Assembly (NCBI GenBank): GCA_040386935.1
Contig: JAZKEQ010000026.1
Span: 19,725 to 83,724, forward strand
Length of the DNA stretch: 64,000 nt
Direction of reading: 5' to 3'
DNA from: JABMMZ01 sp040386935
Lineage (GTDB): Bacteria > Bacteroidota > Bacteroidia > NS11-12g > UBA955
Shown: positions 34,943 through 44,036 of the stretch, piece by piece
How the letters are laid out: every line of letters starts with the position of its first letter
How positions within the stretch are numbered: the stretch's first letter is position 1
The notes under the pieces: generated by a model
Told to the model about the DNA's origin: nothing
Databases searched by the model: none
What the model saw: only the letters and a program-made list of their open reading frames with translations
Made by a program: the position numbers and the translations under genes

Positions 34943-34971
34943 CAAATTTAAAAATTATTAAGTTCAAACAA
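34943..34971 (-). promoter_or_regulatory. Bacteroidota promoter for the 34 kb lipoprotein gene
   Basis: On the minus strand TTG (34969-34971) and TAAATTTG (34943-34950) are separated by 18 bp, close to the TTG-N19-TAnnTTTG consensus. The ATG is about 20 bp further. Confidence 0.65.
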
Positions 34972-35052
34972 TAAGTTAAGCAAAAAAAAGCAATGTAATG
35001 GGGAATTAAATTCAATTAAATTATTGATAATCAGCTATATGTTTTTTTGTGT

Positions 35053-35082
35053 TTGGTAACTGTTATTTTTTATCTAAACTTG
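35053..35082 (+). promoter_or_regulatory. Promoter directly in front of the 35 kb lipoprotein gene
   Basis: TTG (35053-35055), a 19-bp spacer and TAAACTTG (35075-35082, one mismatch to TAnnTTTG). Only 4 bp separate it from the ATG at 35087, so the transcript may be nearly leaderless. Confidence 0.6.
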
Positions 35083-35086
35083 TATA

Positions 35087-36109
35087 ATGAAAAACGCATT
35101 AAAAATTAGCAGCTTCATCTGTGCAACCCTATTATTATTGAATGGGTGTAAAAAAACTGAAATAATTAAGGAAGAGTATAATCCTGCCATACCTGCATAC
35201 GGCACCTGGGCAGTTGTTTCATCTACTATGCAGGGTGATATGAAATACCTTCAATTCAGTACAGACAAGGTGGCAACTGTTTTTTCCGAGAATACATTAG
35301 GTTTTAAATCAAGTTCAGCGTCAATATTGACCCCTTTGCCGGATCAATTGCTTTTCGATCCTTATGGTTACGGCACTACCTTTATATTCAACTACAAAGT
35401 GGTAGGCGATTCAATTTTTATTACCAGTCCAAATTATGGCGATATCAAGGGCGTTAAAAGTTCTGAATCTAATGTAACTGGTTGGGCTAAAGTTGTATCA
35501 AGAATTGATGAAATTAACGGTGCGTTTTCAGATAACGATTACGGAATTGGTTTTGACGGAACAAATATTTTAATGTCAGATTATTCAGCGAATAAAGTGA
35601 ATAAAATTAGCTTGAGTACTCGTCTGCCTGCAGGAAATATAAACGTTTCAGGGTCATATCCTACAACAGTAGAGTTTGATGGTACAGATATCTGGGTATC
35701 AAGTAATGGTTATGACATGATCAACAGATACTCACTAGCAGGAGGATCAGTGCTTTCTACCAGTAAACAAATGGGACCATGGATTTATGGCATAGCATTC
35801 GACCCAATTTCAACTAATTTGTGGTGTTTTGCAGGTAATACAGATACACTTTACAGTTATAATAAAGGGTCAAATACTGTAACCAATAGAATTGGTGTAG
35901 GAAATGGTTTCAAAGACATGGCTTGGTCGAATGGCAAGTTGTTTATGGTTAGAAATAATTATATCTACAGAGTGAATCCATCACCTTTTGTAGTTGAAAA
36001 AACATACAAACTAAAAGAAACTGTTTCTATTTATGGAATAGCTGCAGTTGGTAACGATTTCTGGTTGTCAATTTCAGGTAACTCACTAATTAAGGTTACA
36101 CTTAATTAG
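35087..36109 (+). CDS. Lipoprotein with a beta-propeller-like domain
   Basis: A 340-residue protein with a lipoprotein signal (CATLLLLNGC). Residues about 25-120 form an N-terminal beta domain, and about 135-340 show blade-like repeats with the pattern FDGT-xI-x-MSDYSAN, FDGTDIWVSSNGYDMINRYS, FDPISTNLWCFAGNTDTLY and IAAVGNDFWLSISGNSLIKV. This suits a Vgb/SMP30-like propeller. The ligand is unknown. Confidence 0.75.
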   Translation: MKNALKISSFICATLLLLNGCKKTEIIKEEYNPAIPAYGTWAVVSSTMQGDMKYLQFSTDKVATVFSENTLGFKSSSASILTPLPDQLLFDPYGYGTTFIFNYKVVGDSIFITSPNYGDIKGVKSSESNVTGWAKVVSRIDEINGAFSDNDYGIGFDGTNILMSDYSANKVNKISLSTRLPAGNINVSGSYPTTVEFDGTDIWVSSNGYDMINRYSLAGGSVLSTSKQMGPWIYGIAFDPISTNLWCFAGNTDTLYSYNKGSNTVTNRIGVGNGFKDMAWSNGKLFMVRNNYIYRVNPSPFVVEKTYKLKETVSIYGIAAVGNDFWLSISGNSLIKVTLN

Positions 36110-36133
36110 CAAAACAAAAATATTAATGATTGT

Positions 36134-36160
36134 AAAGGCTCCTTTTAGGGGCCTTTTTTT
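36134..36160 (+). terminator. Terminator after the propeller lipoprotein gene
   Basis: AAAGGCTCC pairs with GGGGCCTTT (one T-G wobble) around a 5-nt loop, followed by T-residues. It lies 24 bp after the stop. Confidence 0.85.
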
Positions 36161-36171
36161 ATGATTGATGA

Positions 36172-37152
36172 TTAAGAGATTCTTACTCTTAAAGTCTCAA
36201 CCAATTCGTGCAATGGTCTTTTTTTATCAGATTGAACATCTATCTGATCAAGCATATCAATGGCTGATTTTTCGTAATTGTTTTTCAAATTCATGAGGTA
36301 GTTGTCACTGCCGCTTACTTTGAATAATGTTCTTACCTGTTCAACCTTAGCAGATAAATCATGCACTTTATTGGTATACCAACTGATTAACTGATTGCTT
36401 TGGTCTTTTGAAAGGTGTTCAATTGCGTGCAGATAAAGCAATGTTTTTTTATTCTCAATGATATCACCGCCTTCTTGTTTGCCAATATCCGTTGCTTTGC
36501 CAAAAGCATCCAGATAATCATCCTGCAATTGAAAAGCCATGCCAACGTTTAAACCGAATTGATAAAAAGCTTCAGCCGTTGTCTCAGATAATCCTGCCGC
36601 CAATGCGCCTAGTTGTAAGGCAGCAGCAGGTAATACAGCTGTTTTGTATTTAATCATTTCAAGATACTCTGCTTCAGAAATTTGGAGTTGTTCCGCAATA
36701 TTCATGTCCATTTGTTGACCTTCACAAACTTCTTTTGCAGTACGGGTAAATATTTGCAACAGTTCTGTTTTATTGCTGAAGCCCGTACTCAATATTAATT
36801 CATAACAACAGATAAGCATATTGTCTCCGGCCAGTATTGCTGTGGCTTCATTCCAGGCTTTATGAACAGCAGGCTTGCCTCTACGCGTAGGTGCATGGTC
36901 CATGATGTCATCGTGTATCAAACTGAAATTGTGAAATGCTTCGATGGCCAGTGCCAGTTTCATCACATCATCATTCAATTGTAAACCGCTACTTTCGTAG
37001 GCCATCAACAATAATCTTGGTCGCATGCGTTTGCCACCCAATTGCATGATATAATTCATCGGGGCATACAGATTATCGGGCTGCCCTTTGAAAAGATGAT
37101 TGTTTAGAAAAGTTTCAAATTTATCTGCGCCTGTTGCGTGTAGGTCTGACAT
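36172..37152 (-). CDS. Polyprenyl (farnesyl/geranylgeranyl-type) diphosphate synthase
   Basis: A 326-residue all-helical trans-prenyltransferase. The first Asp-rich motif is DDIMD (81-85) within SLIHDDIMDHAPTRRGKP, the second is DDYLD (210-214) in FQLQDDYLDAFGK, with KT at 169-170. Phe and Ser at positions -5 and -4 before the first motif resemble short-chain synthases (C15-C20) more than long-chain ones, as inference. It supplies isoprenoid diphosphates for menaquinone or carotenoids. Its start overlaps the end of rnr by 32 bp, so both are co-transcribed. Confidence 0.92.
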   Translation of the reverse strand: MSDLHATGADKFETFLNNHLFKGQPDNLYAPMNYIMQLGGKRMRPRLLLMAYESSGLQLNDDVMKLALAIEAFHNFSLIHDDIMDHAPTRRGKPAVHKAWNEATAILAGDNMLICCYELILSTGFSNKTELLQIFTRTAKEVCEGQQMDMNIAEQLQISEAEYLEMIKYKTAVLPAAALQLGALAAGLSETTAEAFYQFGLNVGMAFQLQDDYLDAFGKATDIGKQEGGDIIENKKTLLYLHAIEHLSKDQSNQLISWYTNKVHDLSAKVEQVRTLFKVSGSDNYLMNLKNNYEKSAIDMLDQIDVQSDKKRPLHELVETLRVRIS

Positions 37153-39295
37153 GTTTTTCGTTGCGTGTAGGTCTTTGGTTGGTTATTAATTGAAGGTCGA
37201 TGGTGCGGTTGATTTTGTTTGAAGCAGTCACCAACACTGTAACAACATCGCCCATCTTATATTGTTTGAAAAATCTTGAACCGATTACAGTCATTAATTC
37301 TGAATCGTAGGTGTAGTGGTCGTCTCCAATGGTATTAAGTCTTACTAATCCTTCGCACTTATATTCTTTTATTTCTACAAACATGCCCCAGTCAGTCAGT
37401 CCGCTGATAACACCTTCAAACTGTTTGCCTACCTTCGTTTCCATCCATTCGGCTTGTTTGTATTTAATTGAGGCTCTTTCTGCATCGCTGGCCAATTGTT
37501 CCATTTTAGAACTTTGTTTACAGGCGGCATCCAATTGCGATGTGTTCCATTTACAAATTTGCTCCATGGTCAAGTTGTTGAGATAACCATACAGCAAACG
37601 GTGTGAAATAATATCAGGGTATCTGCGAATAGGAGAGGTGAAGTGGGTGTAGTAGTTGAAATTTAACCCAAAGTGGTTGGGTTTATTGGGTGTGTATACT
37701 GCCTTGGCCATGCTGCGGATACACATGGTGCGCACAACATCCTGCTCAGGTTTGCCTTCTACCGCCAGTGAAATGTCATTGATGGATTTTCTGAGCACCT
37801 GTTCGTTTTCAATGTGAAGGGTGTAACCGAAACGGGCTACAAATTTTTTCAAATCCAGTAAGCGTGTTTCAGCTGGTTCATCGTGGGTCCTGTATATAAA
37901 TGGCGGACGGGGTTTCTTTGAATAAACGAATTCAGCAACCGATTTGTTGGCCAGCAGCATCAGTTCTTCAATCATCTTATTGGTGTCCTGTCTTATTTTC
38001 AATTGCATAGACAACGGTTTGAAATCATCATCCAATACAAACTTGAATTCATTCGATTCAAAATTAATGGCGAAGTTTTCAAAACGTTTTTTAGATAATT
38101 CTTTAGCAAAAGTATTCAGATGGAAAAGTTCATCATAATACAGACCTTTACCTTCGTTTAATATTTGTTGCGCCTCTTCGTAACTGAAGCGTTTATCGGA
38201 GTGAATAATCGTTTTACTAAAACGCGTTTTAACGATTTTGAAATCTTTAGATACTTCAAATATCGCAGCAAATGTCAAGCGGTCTTCGTTGGGTACCAGT
38301 GAGCAAATGACATCTGAAAGTTTGAATGGCAACATCGGCACAACCCTGTCGACAAGGTAAACCGAGGTAGCTCTTTTCAGCGCTTCGTTGTCGAGCAATG
38401 AGCCCGGTTGTATGTAATGACTGACATCCGCGATATGGACACCCACTTCAAAATGATCGTTTTCTAATTTGCGGTAGGAGATAGCATCATCAAAGTCTTT
38501 AGCCGTATCAGGGTCGATGGTAATGGTCAATATTTTGCGGTAATCTTCTCTGCCTTCCAGGTCTTTTTTTGTAATGGCTGAAGGGATGGCTTCTGAAGCC
38601 GCCTGCACATCATCTTCGAATGCCTCGGGCAAACCAAACTCAGTGAGTATGGCGTGCATTTCTGTTTTGTGGTCACCGGGTTTGCCCAGTAATTCAGTGA
38701 TATTGGCTTTAGGTAATTGTGTGCCTTTTTTAAATTCTACAATTGTAAAGGCTACTTTATAACCGTGTTTTAGAAGCGATGCGTCTTTAGCGATAAAGGG
38801 CATCTGAAACCTCACATTGTCGGGTTCAATATACCATTGGTGGTTCTTTAATTTGGCAATGCCTGTATAGGTTTTCTCTGAATGCTTAACGAGTTTAACG
38901 ACTTTAGCGCGTGGGTTTTTATTGCCCTGTTTCACGATCTCTGCTTCTACTGTATCGAAAGGCAACAAATTGATGCCCGAAAATTCTACCTGGTAGTCTT
39001 CTTCTCGGTCTTCTACAATTAAAAATACCCGGCCATTTTTTGTAATATCAATAACACCCTGAATCACTTTAGGGGCCATTAATTTATAAAATTTGTATTG
39101 CTCGTGTTTGCCTATGGTGTGGTTGTCCACCAACTTATTGAGTATCGGCAGCAGGTCGTCCGCATTCTTGGGTTTGTTATCGTCATTTAGTTTCGAGAAA
39201 ATCTGTTTGTGGTTGAGAATCTTGCCTTTGCTTTCGGTAAGTATATCAATAATATTATTTTCTGTCAGTTGAGTAATTAGCTTTTTACGACTCAT
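37121..39295 (-). CDS. rnr: Ribonuclease R
   Basis: A 724-residue 3'-5' exoribonuclease. The order is an N-terminal helical region, two cold-shock-like OB domains, the RNB catalytic domain with TIDPDTAKDFDDAISY (metal-binding Asp cluster), a central IRQDTNKMIEELMLLAN and YTHFTSPIRRYPD, and a C-terminal S1 domain (GVISGLTDWGMFVEI) followed by a basic tail (RNEKHVRPTRNRRR). It degrades structured RNA. The ATG at 39295 (MSRKKLITQ) is preferred over the longer frame at 39346. Confidence 0.96.
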   Translation of the reverse strand: MSRKKLITQLTENNIIDILTESKGKILNHKQIFSKLNDDNKPKNADDLLPILNKLVDNHTIGKHEQYKFYKLMAPKVIQGVIDITKNGRVFLIVEDREEDYQVEFSGINLLPFDTVEAEIVKQGNKNPRAKVVKLVKHSEKTYTGIAKLKNHQWYIEPDNVRFQMPFIAKDASLLKHGYKVAFTIVEFKKGTQLPKANITELLGKPGDHKTEMHAILTEFGLPEAFEDDVQAASEAIPSAITKKDLEGREDYRKILTITIDPDTAKDFDDAISYRKLENDHFEVGVHIADVSHYIQPGSLLDNEALKRATSVYLVDRVVPMLPFKLSDVICSLVPNEDRLTFAAIFEVSKDFKIVKTRFSKTIIHSDKRFSYEEAQQILNEGKGLYYDELFHLNTFAKELSKKRFENFAINFESNEFKFVLDDDFKPLSMQLKIRQDTNKMIEELMLLANKSVAEFVYSKKPRPPFIYRTHDEPAETRLLDLKKFVARFGYTLHIENEQVLRKSINDISLAVEGKPEQDVVRTMCIRSMAKAVYTPNKPNHFGLNFNYYTHFTSPIRRYPDIISHRLLYGYLNNLTMEQICKWNTSQLDAACKQSSKMEQLASDAERASIKYKQAEWMETKVGKQFEGVISGLTDWGMFVEIKEYKCEGLVRLNTIGDDHYTYDSELMTVIGSRFFKQYKMGDVVTVLVTASNKINRTIDLQLITNQRPTRNEKHVRPTRNRRR

Positions 39296-39311
39296 TCGGT
39301 AGTAATTTGTA

Positions 39312-39319
39312 CAAAGGTA
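39312..39319 (-). promoter_or_regulatory. -7 box for the rnr-prenyl synthase operon
   Basis: The minus strand reads TACCTTTG, a perfect match to TAnnTTTG, 16 bp before the rnr ATG. A TTG is present but at 24 bp spacing, so the -33 element is weak. Confidence 0.55.
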
Positions 39320-39407
39320 GATGATAAATTTAAATATATTGGACAATCACGCTTAAACCCAGTATTCGCTTGATGAATACAGTAAATACAGGAGAATTTA
39401 TATCGCT

Positions 39408-39438
39408 TTGTAATGTGATCGGCTTCGTAGTACTTTTG
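39408..39438 (+). promoter_or_regulatory. Promoter of the 39.4 kb lipoprotein gene
   Basis: TTG (39408-39410), a 20-bp spacer and TACTTTTG (39431-39438), ending 7 bp before the GTG start at 39446. Confidence 0.6.
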
Positions 39439-39445
39439 TTGCCAA

Positions 39446-40108
39446 GTGAAACAATCTATCCTCCTGTTTTTTATAATGCTTGTTGCATCTGTTGGATGTA
39501 ATAATGCAGCCAAGCCAACCTGTGATGAACAAGCAGCGATTGATCCGGGTCATTTTAAGTCCGACTGGTCGTATGAAAATACCACGCTTGGTTTGTCAAT
39601 GGATTTACCTGATACCATGTTTCTATTGAGTTATTTAGGCCCTTATCAAATGCCGGTACAAATTAAAGATAGTCTTTTAGATGGTTTAAATTTTGGGCAG
39701 CAAATGAGTATTGCCACTATTCGCGCTCAAAAAAATGATCACGATCCTTTCCCTATGATTAATTTGTTCAGACTGAGTTTCAGAACAGCCCAACCTGAAT
39801 GGGTGAATGTATTGGGTTCTGGTGTTGTATTCCGATTGGCACCGGCAGATGATAAGGATGCGGACAGATTATTGAAAGAGTTAAAACAAATGATACAATC
39901 ATCATCAGTTGCTGATGTTGATATTCCTTTTGGTAAAGATGAGATAAAGGGTGTTGCCATTCATTTTTCACATGATGGCATTGAAGGCAATAAAATCATC
40001 GCCATCAAACAATTTGGTTGCTTACATCTGGTAGTCGGCATCGACTATGTTAGTAAAGCTGAATTGGATACTATTAAAACATGGTTGCAGAAAATCCGCT
40101 TGAATTAG
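39446..40108 (+). CDS. Lipoprotein of unknown function
   Basis: A 220-residue exported lipoprotein (LLFFIMLVASVGC). The start is GTG at 39446, which gives the normal MKQSILLF signal start. The mature part is a single alpha/beta domain (LGLSMDLPDTMFLLSYLG, VDIPFGKDEIKGVAIHFSHDG, FGCLHLVVGIDYVSKAELDT); I do not recognise a family. It ends tail-to-tail with the next minus-strand gene, overlapping by 4 bp. Confidence 0.75.
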   Translation: MKQSILLFFIMLVASVGCNNAAKPTCDEQAAIDPGHFKSDWSYENTTLGLSMDLPDTMFLLSYLGPYQMPVQIKDSLLDGLNFGQQMSIATIRAQKNDHDPFPMINLFRLSFRTAQPEWVNVLGSGVVFRLAPADDKDADRLLKELKQMIQSSSVADVDIPFGKDEIKGVAIHFSHDGIEGNKIIAIKQFGCLHLVVGIDYVSKAELDTIKTWLQKIRLN

Positions 40109-40785
40109 TCAATCATCTGCCAGTATCTTCTAACCCCTATTTCAATTAGCCCTGATAAAACAACTGTCTGCCTGCTAACGACTGCGTTCAATTGTAATCC
40201 GGAGGTAATAAATAATTTTTGATACAGTCGGGTTTCATTCATGTAGCGGTAACCCAATTGAAACCCCACCGTCCCGTGTGAATCATAGGGTCCTTTTTCT
40301 GCCTCACTATCATTGACAGTTTTTCCTTCGAAGAAAGCACACACACCCAAATTCAATCCCTGATAGTGTTTTGTGGGTTTTAAGAAAGATGCTTTGTGAA
40401 TCCACATCCTGTTAAATGCAATGGAATACATGCGGTAACTATTGCTATATCCAAAAGTTTTTTTAGGCAGTCGCCAGTTAGATGTATCATGAGAAAGATA
40501 ATCCTTGTATGCCGTATTGTAGCGGGCTGCATTGTTGTATTTATAAAGCAGAATAGTCCCATTGCTCTGGTGATTGATCCACTGCGCTCCCAAGCTGATG
40601 CCAATGTGATTGCCGTTGGGTTCCCTATCGCCAATGTCGAGTCTCAGACCATTAACAAATGGCAGGGCAGTAGTTATATCACCTGCTGAAGAGATATAGG
40701 CTTTATTGTAATGCAAGCCGATATTGAATTGTGCTTGAGCAGATGAAACGAATAGGCCGATAATAAAGCAGAGGTACTTTTTCAC
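40105..40785 (-). CDS. Outer-membrane beta-barrel-like protein of unknown function
   Basis: A 226-residue protein. GTG at 40785 gives a standard signal peptide (MKKYLCFIIGLFVSSAQAQ), while the upstream ATG at 40824 would place 13 extra residues before it and overlap the tag gene. The mature protein has alternating strands rich in Gly and aromatic residues (FNIGLHYNKAYI, HIGISLGAQWINHQSNG, VGFQLGYRYMNE, ISTSGLQLNAVV-like end) typical of a small outer-membrane barrel. The role is unknown. Confidence 0.7.
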   Translation of the reverse strand: MKKYLCFIIGLFVSSAQAQFNIGLHYNKAYISSAGDITTALPFVNGLRLDIGDREPNGNHIGISLGAQWINHQSNGTILLYKYNNAARYNTAYKDYLSHDTSNWRLPKKTFGYSNSYRMYSIAFNRMWIHKASFLKPTKHYQGLNLGVCAFFEGKTVNDSEAEKGPYDSHGTVGFQLGYRYMNETRLYQKLFITSGLQLNAVVSRQTVVLSGLIEIGVRRYWQMID

Positions 40786-40790
40786 AATGA

Positions 40791-41372
40791 TTATAAAGCT
40801 GATACAATAGGATGTCTGAAACACTCAGTAATATGGTCGTTCACCATGCCCGCAGCCTGCATGTAGGCATAACAAATGGTTGAGCCTACAAATGTAAATC
40901 CCCGCTTTTTAAGGTCTATGCTCATGTTGTCGCTTTCGGCACTTGTTACCGGAATATCTTGCTTAACAATTCTTAAGGTTGGTTTTCCTTTGGCTTTAAA
41001 TTGCCATATATAATTATCAAAACTGCCGAACTCTTTTTGTATAGCAATAAATGCTTTGGCGTTTTTAACGCAACCGGTAATTTTTGTGCGATTGCGGATA
41101 ATGGCTGTATCCTGCATCAGGCATTCAATATCTGTTTCAGTAAATTTAGCTACTTTCATTGGGTCGAAATTGGCGAAAGCTTTACGGAACCCCTCACGTC
41201 TGTATAAAATGGTTTTCCAGCTCAGCCCTGCCTGAAAGGCATCCAGTACAAGAAATTCAAAATGCTTGCGGTCATCGTGAACAGGCACTCCCCACTCATT
41301 GTCGTGGTAGTCATTCATCAGTGCGTCATTGGCTGTCCAGCCACAACGGGTAATTTCGGGCGACTTTGTCAT
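40791..41372 (-). CDS. tag: DNA-3-methyladenine glycosylase I
   Basis: A 193-residue base-excision enzyme that removes 3-methyladenine from alkylated DNA. It begins with RCGWTANDALMNDYHDNEWG, containing the family Cys and the substrate Glu, then FEFLVLDAFQAGLSWKTIL (HhH region) and ends with TFVGSTICYAYMQAAGMVNDH, where Cys and His complete the zinc site. Length and motif order are normal. The outer-membrane protein gene follows at 5 bp and is probably co-transcribed. Confidence 0.95.
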   Translation of the reverse strand: MTKSPEITRCGWTANDALMNDYHDNEWGVPVHDDRKHFEFLVLDAFQAGLSWKTILYRREGFRKAFANFDPMKVAKFTETDIECLMQDTAIIRNRTKITGCVKNAKAFIAIQKEFGSFDNYIWQFKAKGKPTLRIVKQDIPVTSAESDNMSIDLKKRGFTFVGSTICYAYMQAAGMVNDHITECFRHPIVSAL

Positions 41373-41469
41373 ATCAAATCATTGTCGAATATCTTGTAGT
41401 AAATAGACAAAACGACTAGTGAGAAACAAATATAATTGTTTCAAATGATAACCCGGAACTGATGCGGGA

Positions 41470-41703
41470 TTAATGTATTTCCAGTGAACTGGATCGCGAC
41501 TCTTCTGTAAGAATGGTAACAACAGAAGGAGTGGGGTCCATCTTGATTTGATTAAGGGCGTCCACCGTTTTCATGCTCTCGTTGTAAAAACTAGCCAGTT
41601 CCTGATTTGTCTCAAGGGCTCTTAACAAGCCTTGGATTCTTTCAGGTTCGAGTTCGTTGTAAATATAGAGCAGTACATCATCTTGAGTAAAAATTTGTTG
41701 CAT
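41470..41703 (-). CDS. Small conserved protein (anti-sigma-like N-terminus?)
   Basis: A 77-residue acidic soluble protein: TQDDVLLYIYNELEPERI, then LLRALETNQELASFYNE. The pattern resembles the N-terminal helical segment of Bacteroidota anti-sigma factors without zinc ligands or a membrane helix, and similar short stand-alone proteins occur in the phylum as far as I recall. The function is unknown. The 546 bp upstream hold no gene. Confidence 0.65.
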   Translation of the reverse strand: MQQIFTQDDVLLYIYNELEPERIQGLLRALETNQELASFYNESMKTVDALNQIKMDPTPSVVTILTEESRSSSLEIH

Positions 41704-41822
41704 AAATTTTTTATTAGTGTCTCAGTATAACGCAAGCAATACATAAATATTGTACAGAGTCCGGAATATTTTTTATTTTTCTAATACTATTGAGGAAAGG
41801 AGGGGTAGAAAGTACTTTATTT

Positions 41823-41855
41823 TTAATTAACTATTTTTAAAATATAGTTAATTAA
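41823..41855. repeat. AT-rich 12-bp perfect inverted repeat
   Basis: TTAATTAACTAT (41823-41834) and ATAGTTAATTAA (41844-41855) with a 9-nt spacer. It lies about 120 bp upstream of the 77-residue gene in the very AT-rich gap 41704-42249, where only this, a short TCGTG/CACGA palindrome (41937-41950) and the terminator at 42208 stand out. Confidence 0.55.
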
Positions 41856-42207
41856 ATAAATCTGTTAATTATTCGAAACTTGGCTTATGTCGAATTGATA
41901 AACTTTCTATCCTCTCAATAAATCCTATACAATCAGTCGTGTAATCACGAATTGACCATTTTTTTAATATTCAGTACAAATGGTATAGATTTTCTAAATA
42001 AAAATTAAGGTAAAACAACTAAACTTGGGTCTGATTTTTAAAAAATGCTTGATATGTTAATTAAATATTATTTTTTAATTATTTTAAAATCAACTTGTTG
42101 AGTCTTTTTTTTAGTATTTTACACTCAAATTTTAAAATCACTTAATTAATCCGATAAACTTTCCTAATTTTGCATTGTGTTTTCATAGTTTTAGTTTTTG
42201 TCAAAAG

Positions 42208-42233
42208 CCGCATCTCACAAAGGTGCGGTTTTT
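42208..42233 (-). terminator. Hairpin terminator after the CoA-binding protein gene
   Basis: CCGCATCT (42208-42215) pairs with AGGTGCGG (42221-42228) with one wobble and a 5-nt loop. A/T runs flank both sides, so it could work in either direction. It follows the stop of the leftward gene at 42250. A -7-like TAATTTTG lies at about 42167-42174 in the rightward direction, so a short rightward RNA ending here cannot be excluded. Confidence 0.7.
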
Positions 42234-42249
42234 GGCATTTTAGGGGGTA

Positions 42250-42624
42250 TTAGAATTGACCCGTATTCAGCAAAACTAAAGTGCAAGCTTCTTCAATTGC
42301 AATCCCTTTTTCTATTAATATATCTTCGAATTCAGGATTTTCTGTTCCCGGATTAAAAATCACTCTTTCAGGTTGTAATGCCAGAATTGAAGAATAAATA
42401 GCCGCTTGACGCATGGCATTTAAATACAAGCTAACCGTATGAATTTTTACATCAGGTAGTTCTCCAAAACTTTTAACAATGGGAATGTTTTCTATCTGAC
42501 CTGGCTTGCTGCCCAGTGCCACCACAGGCCTGCCATGGTTTACTAACGACCGCACGGCCATGTTTGCATAACGCTCCCTTTTCTCACTGGCGCCTATCAC
42601 GAGAGTTATATCTTCTTTTTTCAA
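42250..42624 (-). CDS. CoA-binding domain protein (CoA_binding_2, YccU-like)
   Basis: A 124-residue Rossmann-type protein of the YccU/CoA_binding_2 family. The pattern LVIGASEKRERYANMAVRSL, GRPVVALGSKPGQIENIPIV, LYLNAMRQAAIYSSILAL and VIFNPGTENPEFEDI matches the family along its full length. The start is TTG (42622-42624) as no ATG is available near it. The biological role of the family is unclear. A single gene. Confidence 0.85.
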   Translation of the reverse strand: MKKEDITLVIGASEKRERYANMAVRSLVNHGRPVVALGSKPGQIENIPIVKSFGELPDVKIHTVSLYLNAMRQAAIYSSILALQPERVIFNPGTENPEFEDILIEKGIAIEEACTLVLLNTGQF

Positions 42625-42691
42625 AATTATTCTTGTAATTATTACAACAAAGTAAACATTTTAAATGATATTCGCCTAATTTTTTAACACG

Positions 42692-43219
42692 ATGAAAATA
42701 GGAGATAAATTAACGAATTTTAAACTACAGGCAACTAATGGCGAGTCATACAGCAATTTTGCATTTGCCGATAAATATGCACTTTGTATCATTATCACCA
42801 GCAATAGTTGCAAATATTCTGAGGCTTACTGGAAACGCATTATGAAATTGAGCGACCAGTACGAAGAAGATAATATGGCCGTTATCGCCATCAATTCAAA
42901 TGATGCAGCTCAATCACCTGCCGATTCATTTGAATCGATGAAAGAGATGTTGAAAAATCAACAACGTGAAACATTTATTTATTTGCACGACAGCGATCAG
43001 ACAGTAGCCAAACAATTGGGTGCAACCAAAACACCGGAAGTATTTTTGTTCAATTCAAAACGCGAACTGGTATATAAGGGTATCATTGATGACAATTGGG
43101 AAAATGAGTCACAGGTGATGATGGCTTACCTTGAAGATGCAATAGAATACTGTCTTGATGGTGTTGATATTGACTATCCGGAAATGCCGGGTCCGGGTTG
43201 TGATATCATCTGGAAATAA
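42692..43219 (+). CDS. Thioredoxin-fold peroxiredoxin-like protein
   Basis: A 175-residue protein with an AhpC/TSA-like thioredoxin fold (GDKLTNFKLQATNGESYSNF, CIIITSNSCKYSEAYW, TKTPEVFLFNSKRELVYKG). A single Cys occurs at the position of the redox-active motif (NSCKYS), as in the PRX-like1 subgroup; further Cys residues near the C-terminus (EYCLDGV, GPGCDIIW) might serve as resolving residues. It probably acts as a cytoplasmic thiol reductant. The SDR gene follows by 8 bp. Confidence 0.83.
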   Translation: MKIGDKLTNFKLQATNGESYSNFAFADKYALCIIITSNSCKYSEAYWKRIMKLSDQYEEDNMAVIAINSNDAAQSPADSFESMKEMLKNQQRETFIYLHDSDQTVAKQLGATKTPEVFLFNSKRELVYKGIIDDNWENESQVMMAYLEDAIEYCLDGVDIDYPEMPGPGCDIIWK

Positions 43220-43227
43220 TTAACGCA

Positions 43228-44031
43228 ATGGCTAAAACAGTCGTTATTACAGGTGCTTCATCAGGTATTGGAGAGGCTTTGGCCTATACCGCAGCAGGTC
43301 AACATTACAATGTTGTATTGGCCGCCAGAAACACTGACAAACTAAAAAATGTAGCTCAGAAATGTGAATCCCTTGGGGCTAAAACCCTAGTGGTAGCATG
43401 CGATGTAAGCATAGAAAATGATTGCAAGCAACTTATCGCTACGACAATTTCTACATTTAATAGCATTGATATTTTGATCAACAATGCCGGTATCAGTATG
43501 CGTGCATTGTTCAACGATTGCGACCTTTCGGTAATAGAATCGGTAATGAAGGTGAATTTCTGGGGAACGGTGTATTGCACTAAATATGCATTACCATCCT
43601 TGCTTCAATCCAAAGGCAGTGTTGTCGGTATATCATCAATAGCGGGTATTAAAGGTTTGCCTGCTCGTACGGGCTACTCGGCCTCTAAATTTGCCATGCA
43701 CGGATTCCTTGAATCACTGCGGATAGAAAATCTTAAAACAGGATTGCATGTGTTGGTAGCTTGCCCCGGTTATACGGCTTCTAATATCCGAAACACAGCA
43801 TTGAATCATACCGGTAAAAGTCAGGAAGAAAGTCCTTATGATGAAAGTAAACTGATGCAGCCCGAAGAAGTGGCCAATGCGATATTTAAGGCAATCGCCA
43901 AAAGAAAAAATTACCTGTATCTCACTTTTCAGGGCAAGGTAACTGTTTTCTTAAGTAAGTTTTTTCCAAGATGGTTAGATAAGCTAGTGTACAATACTGT
44001 GGCAAAGGAAAAAGACAGCCCCTTTAAATAA
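43228..44031 (+). CDS. Short-chain dehydrogenase/reductase
   Basis: A 267-residue classical SDR: TGASSGIGEALAY (NAD(P)-binding), NNAGISM, the catalytic Ser in GISSIAGIKGLPARTG, and YSASKFA (YxxxK). The C-terminal about 40 residues are hydrophobic and basic (YLTFQGKVTVFLSKFFPRWLD), which may contact membrane, as in DHRS7B-like members. The substrate is unknown. Probably in one unit with the thioredoxin-fold gene upstream. Confidence 0.88.
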   Translation: MAKTVVITGASSGIGEALAYTAAGQHYNVVLAARNTDKLKNVAQKCESLGAKTLVVACDVSIENDCKQLIATTISTFNSIDILINNAGISMRALFNDCDLSVIESVMKVNFWGTVYCTKYALPSLLQSKGSVVGISSIAGIKGLPARTGYSASKFAMHGFLESLRIENLKTGLHVLVACPGYTASNIRNTALNHTGKSQEESPYDESKLMQPEEVANAIFKAIAKRKNYLYLTFQGKVTVFLSKFFPRWLDKLVYNTVAKEKDSPFK

Positions 44032-44036
44032 TTCAA

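Noticed and set aside
41937..41950. Operator TCGTG-TAAT-CACGA
   Set aside because: A 5-bp palindrome in AT-rich DNA is expected by chance, and no second copy was found nearby.
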